DNA from: Methanobacteriota archaeon | GTDB lineage: Archaea; Thermoplasmatota; Poseidoniia; Poseidoniales; Poseidoniaceae | NCBI GenBank assembly: GCA_029979405.1 | Contig: JAPOHM010000047.1 | Span: forward strand, 1 to 9,287 | Reading direction: 5' to 3' | Length of the DNA: 9,287 bases | Shown: positions 6,715-9,287 of the stretch, piece by piece | How positions within the stretch are numbered: position 1 is the first letter of the stretch | How the letters are laid out: the number at the start of each line of letters is the position of its first letter | Made by a program: the position numbers and the translations under genes | Notes under the pieces: generated by a model | What the model saw: the letters and a program-made list of their open reading frames with translations, nothing else | Told to the model about the DNA's origin: nothing | Databases searched by the model: none

Positions 6715-7611
6715 ATGCGAATAAGTTCAGTAGCTGTAATCGGTGCTGGAACTATGGGTGCTGGTATCGCCCAGGTTTGTGCGCAAGCGGGTTGGAAAAC
6801 CAATCTATATGATGCATTTCCTGAAGGTTTAGAAAAAGGAATGAACACGATCTCTGCTTTCTGGGATAAGGGGATAGCAAGGGGTAAAACCACTCCAGAA
6901 CAAAAAGCGAATTGGAGTGAAAATTTGTTCGCAGAATCATCTCTTGAGGTCGCTGTGTCAAATGTAGACTTAGTAATAGAGGCTGTGCCAGAAATCCCTG
7001 ACTTGAAGCACAAGATATTCGCTGAACTGGGCAGATTGACTAAAGATGATTGTATTCTTGGCACCAATACCTCTTCTTTATCGATAAAGGATATTGCACA
7101 CGCCTCAGGAAGGCCTCAAAATGTCATTGGAATGCATTTCTTTAATCCAGTTCCAATTATGAAACTCCTGGAATTGGTCAAACATGATGATTGTTCAGAA
7201 GAAACAATCACAATAGCAAAAGAAGCAGGTGAATTGATGGGTAAAACAACAATTTTGGTAAAAGACGTACCAGGGTTTGCAACATCACGCCTTGGTGTAG
7301 TTCTCGGTAATGAGGCGATCAGGATGTTGGCAGATGGTGTGGCTAGCGCAAAGGATATTGACACTGCCATGGTTCTTGGATACAAGCATCCAATGGGGCC
7401 GTTAGCACTTACAGACTTAGTTGGTTTAGATGTAAGAAGAGATATTTTACTCAACTTGAAAGAATCGTTCGGAGACGATTCCTACACGCCTCATCCACTT
7501 CTTGAAAAGCTTGTTTCCGAAGGTCGCTTGGGTCGAAAATCAGGGGTAGGAATTTATGACTGGAGTTCAGGTTCTGCCGAGGAAACTTCTCTTCCAAATC
7601 AAGATGAATAA
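6715..7611 (+). CDS. 3-hydroxyacyl-CoA dehydrogenase, NAD-binding
   Basis: This enzyme oxidises a 3-hydroxyacyl-CoA to the 3-oxoacyl-CoA with NAD. The 298-aa product has the N-terminal Rossmann motif VIGAGTMGAGIAQ (8-20), the segment LVIEAVPE (86-93), NTSSLSI (118-124), HFFNPVPIMKLLELV (141-155) with the catalytic pair His141 and Glu153, and the C-terminal domain block GYKHPMGPLALTDLVGLDV (222-240). It is close to single-domain 3-hydroxybutyryl-CoA dehydrogenases and PaaH-like proteins, not to the long FadB fusion. The position usually holding a substrate-binding Asn (PGFIVNR in well-known members) reads PGFATSR here, with Ser191; I recall this variant in a recognised subfamily. It starts 8 nt after the transporter and closes the operon. 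An AT-rich palindromic spacer follows. It would suit a step after hydration of an enoyl-CoA, as the crotonase on the left would perform. Confidence 0.92.
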   Translation: MRISSVAVIGAGTMGAGIAQVCAQAGWKTNLYDAFPEGLEKGMNTISAFWDKGIARGKTTPEQKANWSENLFAESSLEVAVSNVDLVIEAVPEIPDLKHKIFAELGRLTKDDCILGTNTSSLSIKDIAHASGRPQNVIGMHFFNPVPIMKLLELVKHDDCSEETITIAKEAGELMGKTTILVKDVPGFATSRLGVVLGNEAIRMLADGVASAKDIDTAMVLGYKHPMGPLALTDLVGLDVRRDILLNLKESFGDDSYTPHPLLEKLVSEGRLGRKSGVGIYDWSSGSAEETSLPNQDE

Positions 7612-7630
7612 TGATAGATTTCTTGGTGTA

Positions 7631-7647
7631 ATTTTCTAATTGAAAAT
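7631..7647. repeat. Imperfect AATTGAAAAT palindrome, copy 1
   Basis: ATTTTCTAATTGAAAAT is an inverted repeat of ATTTTC and GAAAAT around TAATT. It is a near copy of the perfect palindrome 4 nt downstream. Confidence 0.55.
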
Positions 7648-7677
7648 TTGATTTTTCAATTGAAAAATAATCAAATT
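7645..7677 (+). terminator. Long AT-rich hairpin after the dehydrogenase gene, candidate terminator
   Basis: The perfect 18-bp palindrome ATTTTTCAATTGAAAAAT (7651-7668) is nested in a longer fold: AATTTGAT (7645-7652) pairs with ATCAAATT (7670-7677), with a 3-nt bulge before the inner stem. It lies about 35 nt after the stop of the preceding operon. The T runs within it would suit archaeal T-tract termination. An operator role for the 5-TM gene downstream is the alternative. Confidence 0.5.
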
Positions 7678-7752
7678 ATTGGCACTATTTTGTCATCCAT
7701 TATATCCCAATCAAATGGAATAGTTACGTTATCTTCCAAATTATTAGTAGCG

Positions 7753-7761
7753 AATAAATAT
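7753..7761 (+). promoter_or_regulatory. TATA-like element for the 5-TM protein gene
   Basis: AATAAATAT lies about 40 nt before the ATG at 7801. With the usual spacing it would give a start site near 7780-7787 and a short leader holding a weak GGAAG ribosome site. The surrounding spacer (7612-7800) is AT-rich and otherwise holds only the palindromes. Confidence 0.4.
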
Positions 7762-7800
7762 CGAACAAGATGTTATCAATAATGTAGGATTGGAAGTAAC

Positions 7801-8355
7801 ATGGAAATCACGAAAGAAGCAATTAGAACATTTACGTTTGTGGCGGGGCCTTTGGTGTTAATCAGTTACGCGTATGCGCTTTCTCGTCTGGATGATAAGA
7901 TGGCTCTTTGGGGAGGGATTCCACAATCTTGGATCACATACATTGCACCCTTCATGTTCTTGGCAGCCGCAGGTTGGCTTGTTTACTGGTGGATTGCACT
8001 GTTCCAGCTCGATGTAACTACCTTGGAATCGCTTAGATGGCCATGGCAAGAGTCTGCAGACGGGGCAGGGTTGAACCGTTTGTTCTGGGCTTATGCACTA
8101 TTTTTGATACCATCCGCATTATGGATTGATAGCACAATATTCCACATGAACAATGATTATTCATGGACACCATATCTCGTAGTTGGCATACTTGCGATTG
8201 TATCAATTGGTAATGTAATGTTCATGCTCTTAGCATATGGTGCATATCAAGATGGAGTCGATGGAGCGGGTTGGATGCTCCTTGGTTCCATTGCCCTTGG
8301 CATCCAGGTAATCGTCAACGACTTGATAGTTTGGTCAGCAAAATTCCCGTGGTAA
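7801..8355 (+). CDS. Five-transmembrane-helix protein of unknown function
   Basis: The 184-aa product is an integral membrane protein with five predicted helices at about 9-28, 44-68, 92-112, 123-147 and 156-178, joined by short loops. It is rich in Trp, Tyr and Phe (for example WLVYWWIALF at 59-68). The loop between helices 2 and 3 carries Asp, Glu and a PWQESADGAG turn; the helix 3-4 loop reads STIFHMNNDYSWTP. Size, five helices and aromatic content recall TspO/MBR proteins, but I do not see the TspO signature motifs, so I leave it unnamed. It has its own promoter-like spacer and stands alone, flanked on both sides by AATTGAA-type inverted repeats. It converges with the acidic-protein gene, with 27 nt between the stops. 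Confidence 0.8.
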   Translation: MEITKEAIRTFTFVAGPLVLISYAYALSRLDDKMALWGGIPQSWITYIAPFMFLAAAGWLVYWWIALFQLDVTTLESLRWPWQESADGAGLNRLFWAYALFLIPSALWIDSTIFHMNNDYSWTPYLVVGILAIVSIGNVMFMLLAYGAYQDGVDGAGWMLLGSIALGIQVIVNDLIVWSAKFPW

Positions 8356-8360
8356 ATTCC

Positions 8361-8376
8361 AATTGAATTTTCAATT
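8361..8376. terminator. Bidirectional hairpin in the convergent gap
   Basis: AATTGAA (8361-8367) and TTCAATT (8370-8376) form a 7-bp stem with a 2-nt loop, between the stop at 8355 (plus) and the stop at 8383 (minus). T-rich flanks on both strands suit termination in both directions. The stem sequence matches the palindromes at 7631-7668. Confidence 0.55.
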
Positions 8377-8382
8377 TTCCAA

Positions 8383-8958
8383 TTACACTAATGTTGCATA
8401 AAAAATGTCGTGTTTTGGGTCTCCACCTGTTTCCTTAGGAACGTAATATCCTTCCTTGATCAGGTCTTTGAAAATCCCCATGTATGAGTGGGGTGAATCA
8501 ATCATGTCGTGAGCGTATTCGATATGTTGAATCATCCAGAAATCCTTGCGCTTAAACATTCTACTTTGTGGATATTCTTGGTCGTGCATCTTGCTCTTTT
8601 GTGCAAGGAACATTTCAATTAAATCAAGAAGCTTTTCTTTGAGCATGTCGTACTCTACGGAATCGAATAAATCTTCATCTTCCTCATCATCCTCTTCTTC
8701 ATATTCCTCAGCCATTGCATCAGCAATTGCGTTTTGGCGAATGTATTCGTATCCTACCCTTTCGCAGATTTCATCTAGTCTGGTTTCTATTTCTGGGTCT
8801 CCGATTGGAAAAATCCCGTATTCGATGCGATATGCAACATCTACTTTCAATAGATATTCATCATAATCTACTTCGAAATCAACGTCATCAAAAAAGATGT
8901 CGTAGTTCATTTCAGCAATCTCGTTGTATGTTTCTTCGTATTCATCAAATGTATCCAT
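8383..8958 (-). CDS. Highly acidic hypothetical protein
   Basis: I do not recognise this 191-aa protein. It is strongly acidic, with an almost uninterrupted Glu/Asp run at 84-96 (EEYEEEDDEEDED) that probably forms a flexible linker between two more ordered parts. The N-terminal part (1-80) is rich in Asp, Glu and Tyr and includes YRIEYGIFPIGDPEIETRLD. The C-terminal part (about 100-191) has a helical stretch LKEKLLDLIEMFLAQK followed by basic and aromatic residues (MFKRKDFWMIQHIEYAHDMID). There is no signal peptide or membrane segment. The ATG at 8958 is preferred to a GTG four codons upstream because GGGGTGA then falls 8 nt before it as a good archaeal ribosome site. A small inverted repeat lies just upstream. 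The acidic run might mimic nucleic acid or bind a basic partner, but nothing shows this. Confidence 0.82.
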   Translation of the reverse strand: MDTFDEYEETYNEIAEMNYDIFFDDVDFEVDYDEYLLKVDVAYRIEYGIFPIGDPEIETRLDEICERVGYEYIRQNAIADAMAEEYEEEDDEEDEDLFDSVEYDMLKEKLLDLIEMFLAQKSKMHDQEYPQSRMFKRKDFWMIQHIEYAHDMIDSPHSYMGIFKDLIKEGYYVPKETGGDPKHDIFYATLV

Positions 8959-8966
8959 TCCTCTTC

Positions 8967-8973
8967 TCACCCC
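8967..8973 (-). promoter_or_regulatory. Shine-Dalgarno site for the acidic protein gene
   Basis: On the minus strand GGGGTGA lies 8 nt before the ATG at 8958. The upstream GTG start candidate at 8970 falls inside this motif, which argues against it. Confidence 0.6.
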
Positions 8974-8975
8974 TG

Positions 8976-8989
8976 AGAGTTTGCACTCT
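8976..8989. repeat. Small inverted repeat in the leader of the acidic protein gene
   Basis: AGAGT (8976-8980) pairs with ACTCT (8985-8989) across 4 nt. It abuts the ribosome site and lies between this and TATA-like stretches at 8991-8996 and 9002-9010, so it could be a leader hairpin or an operator. Confidence 0.35.
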
Positions 8990-9036
8990 ATTTTAACGGT
9001 CTAAAATTATTGCTGTTTAAACTGCACAGGGGATTC

Positions 9037-9062
9037 AAAAACCCTCGGTTTTTCACGGGTTT
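9037..9062 (-). terminator. Hairpin with T run, candidate terminator on the minus strand
   Basis: Read on the minus strand, AAACCC (9062-9057) pairs with GGGTTT (9044-9039) across 12 nt, with more T following. A competing stem pairs CCTCGG (9043-9048) with CCGAGG (9084-9089). Both lie after the gene at the right edge and before the acidic-protein gene. Confidence 0.4.
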
Positions 9063-9099
9063 CACTGTTCTGTCCGGACTCCGCCGAGGCTAAATTTGG

Positions 9100-9124
9100 A
9101 ACCAATAATTGCGAATTTTTGGTT
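9100..9124 (-). terminator. Stem-loop directly after the right-edge gene
   Basis: AACCAA (9100-9105) pairs with TTGGTT (9119-9124), then after one mismatch AATT (9107-9110) pairs with AATT (9114-9117) around a GCG loop. It starts 6 nt after the TAA of the right-edge gene on the minus strand, so it is probably a 3'-end hairpin of that mRNA. Confidence 0.45.
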
Positions 9125-9130
9125 GGTAAT

Positions 9131-9287
9131 TTACTGCGAACCGTCAGCATAAGCTGAGACTTGTGCGATGATTTTGTCATCTTCGTTACCGACACCGAGC
9201 TTGACAATTTGAACATCGATGTCACATCCGCCGTTTGATCCGTCACAAAGGTCTTGTCCGTTTTCCTTAATGGTGATTTCTTCTGCA
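9131..9287 (-). CDS. C-terminal end of an unidentified protein, cut by the right edge
   Basis: On the minus strand a frame enters from the right edge and ends at TAA (9133-9131), giving 51 residues: AEEITIKENGQDLCDGSNGG, then CDIDVQIVKLGVGNEDDKII, then AQVSAYADGSQ. The composition is acidic with alternating hydrophobic beta-strand-like segments and two cysteines eight positions apart, which could form a disulfide. This is compatible with the last domain of a secreted or surface protein, but no family can be named. A competing frame on the same strand (9007-9246) gives a low-complexity Ser/Lys/Gln-rich product and is judged a shadow. The stem-loop right after this TAA supports a real gene end here. 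Confidence 0.6.
   Translation of the reverse strand, partial: AEEITIKENGQDLCDGSNGGCDIDVQIVKLGVGNEDDKIIAQVSAYADGSQ

Noticed and set aside
7801..8355. Assignment of the 5-TM protein as TspO/MBR
   Set aside because: Helix number, length and aromatic content fit, but the conserved TspO motifs cannot be seen, so the name is not supported.
8546..8866. Serine-rich open frame on the plus strand
   Set aside because: It is the antisense shadow of the Glu/Asp run of the acidic protein; GAA/GAT codons read backwards give Ser.
9021..9090. Possible tRNA gene in the GC-rich spacer
   Set aside because: A GGATTCAAA stretch recalls a T-loop, but no acceptor stem, anticodon arm or CCA-side pairing can be built.
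9007..9246. 79-residue open frame on the minus strand
   Set aside because: Its product is low-complexity Ser/Lys/Gln-rich and it overlaps a better C-terminal coding frame (9131-9287) followed by a 3' hairpin.

Overview
The window looks like a piece of an AT-rich archaeal chromosome, most plausibly a marine Thermoplasmatota (Poseidoniales / Marine Group II type). This is inferred from a Bat-type HTH_10 regulator, Shine-Dalgarno sites of the archaeal GGTG/GGTGA kind, TATA-like boxes about 25-40 nt before starts, a geranylgeranyl-reductase-like flavoprotein, and very tight gene packing. No rRNA, tRNA or marker protein fixes the taxonomy, so the lineage is a guess.

Left block (1-1482, minus strand): an FAD-dependent oxidoreductase of the geranylgeranyl reductase type, followed 29 nt later by the start of a crotonase-fold (enoyl-CoA hydratase/isomerase) gene cut by the left edge. 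A 54-nt divergent gap separates this from a plus-strand cluster (1537-4033): moaE and moaC (molybdopterin biosynthesis), glpX (class II fructose-1,6-bisphosphatase) and an HTH_10 regulator, with gaps of 4, 38 and 4 nt.

Central block (4034-7611, plus strand): a strong nested palindrome and a TATA-like box precede a second cluster. It holds a BoxB-like diiron aryl-CoA epoxidase with all six expected iron ligands, an unrecognised 177-aa protein with a TTG start, a 10-TM EamA/DMT transporter and a 3-hydroxyacyl-CoA dehydrogenase. Together with the crotonase on the left, these form the core of a CoA-thioester route: epoxidation, then hydratase or lyase action, then dehydrogenation. The regulator gene sits immediately upstream of the palindrome and could control the cluster; that is inference.

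Right block (7612-9287): an AT-rich spacer with two AATTGAAA-type palindromes, a lone 5-TM membrane protein, a 27-nt convergent gap with another AATTGAA hairpin, a minus-strand very acidic 191-aa protein of unknown function, a structured locally GC-rich spacer, and the C-terminal end of a minus-strand protein cut by the right edge.

The most interesting signals are the palindromic operator candidate ahead of the BoxB-like gene, the short BoxB-like oxygenase with its orphan partner and no visible reductase, the Gly-to-Cys change in the GlpX metal-binding motif, and the recurring AATTGAAA palindromes around the 5-TM gene.
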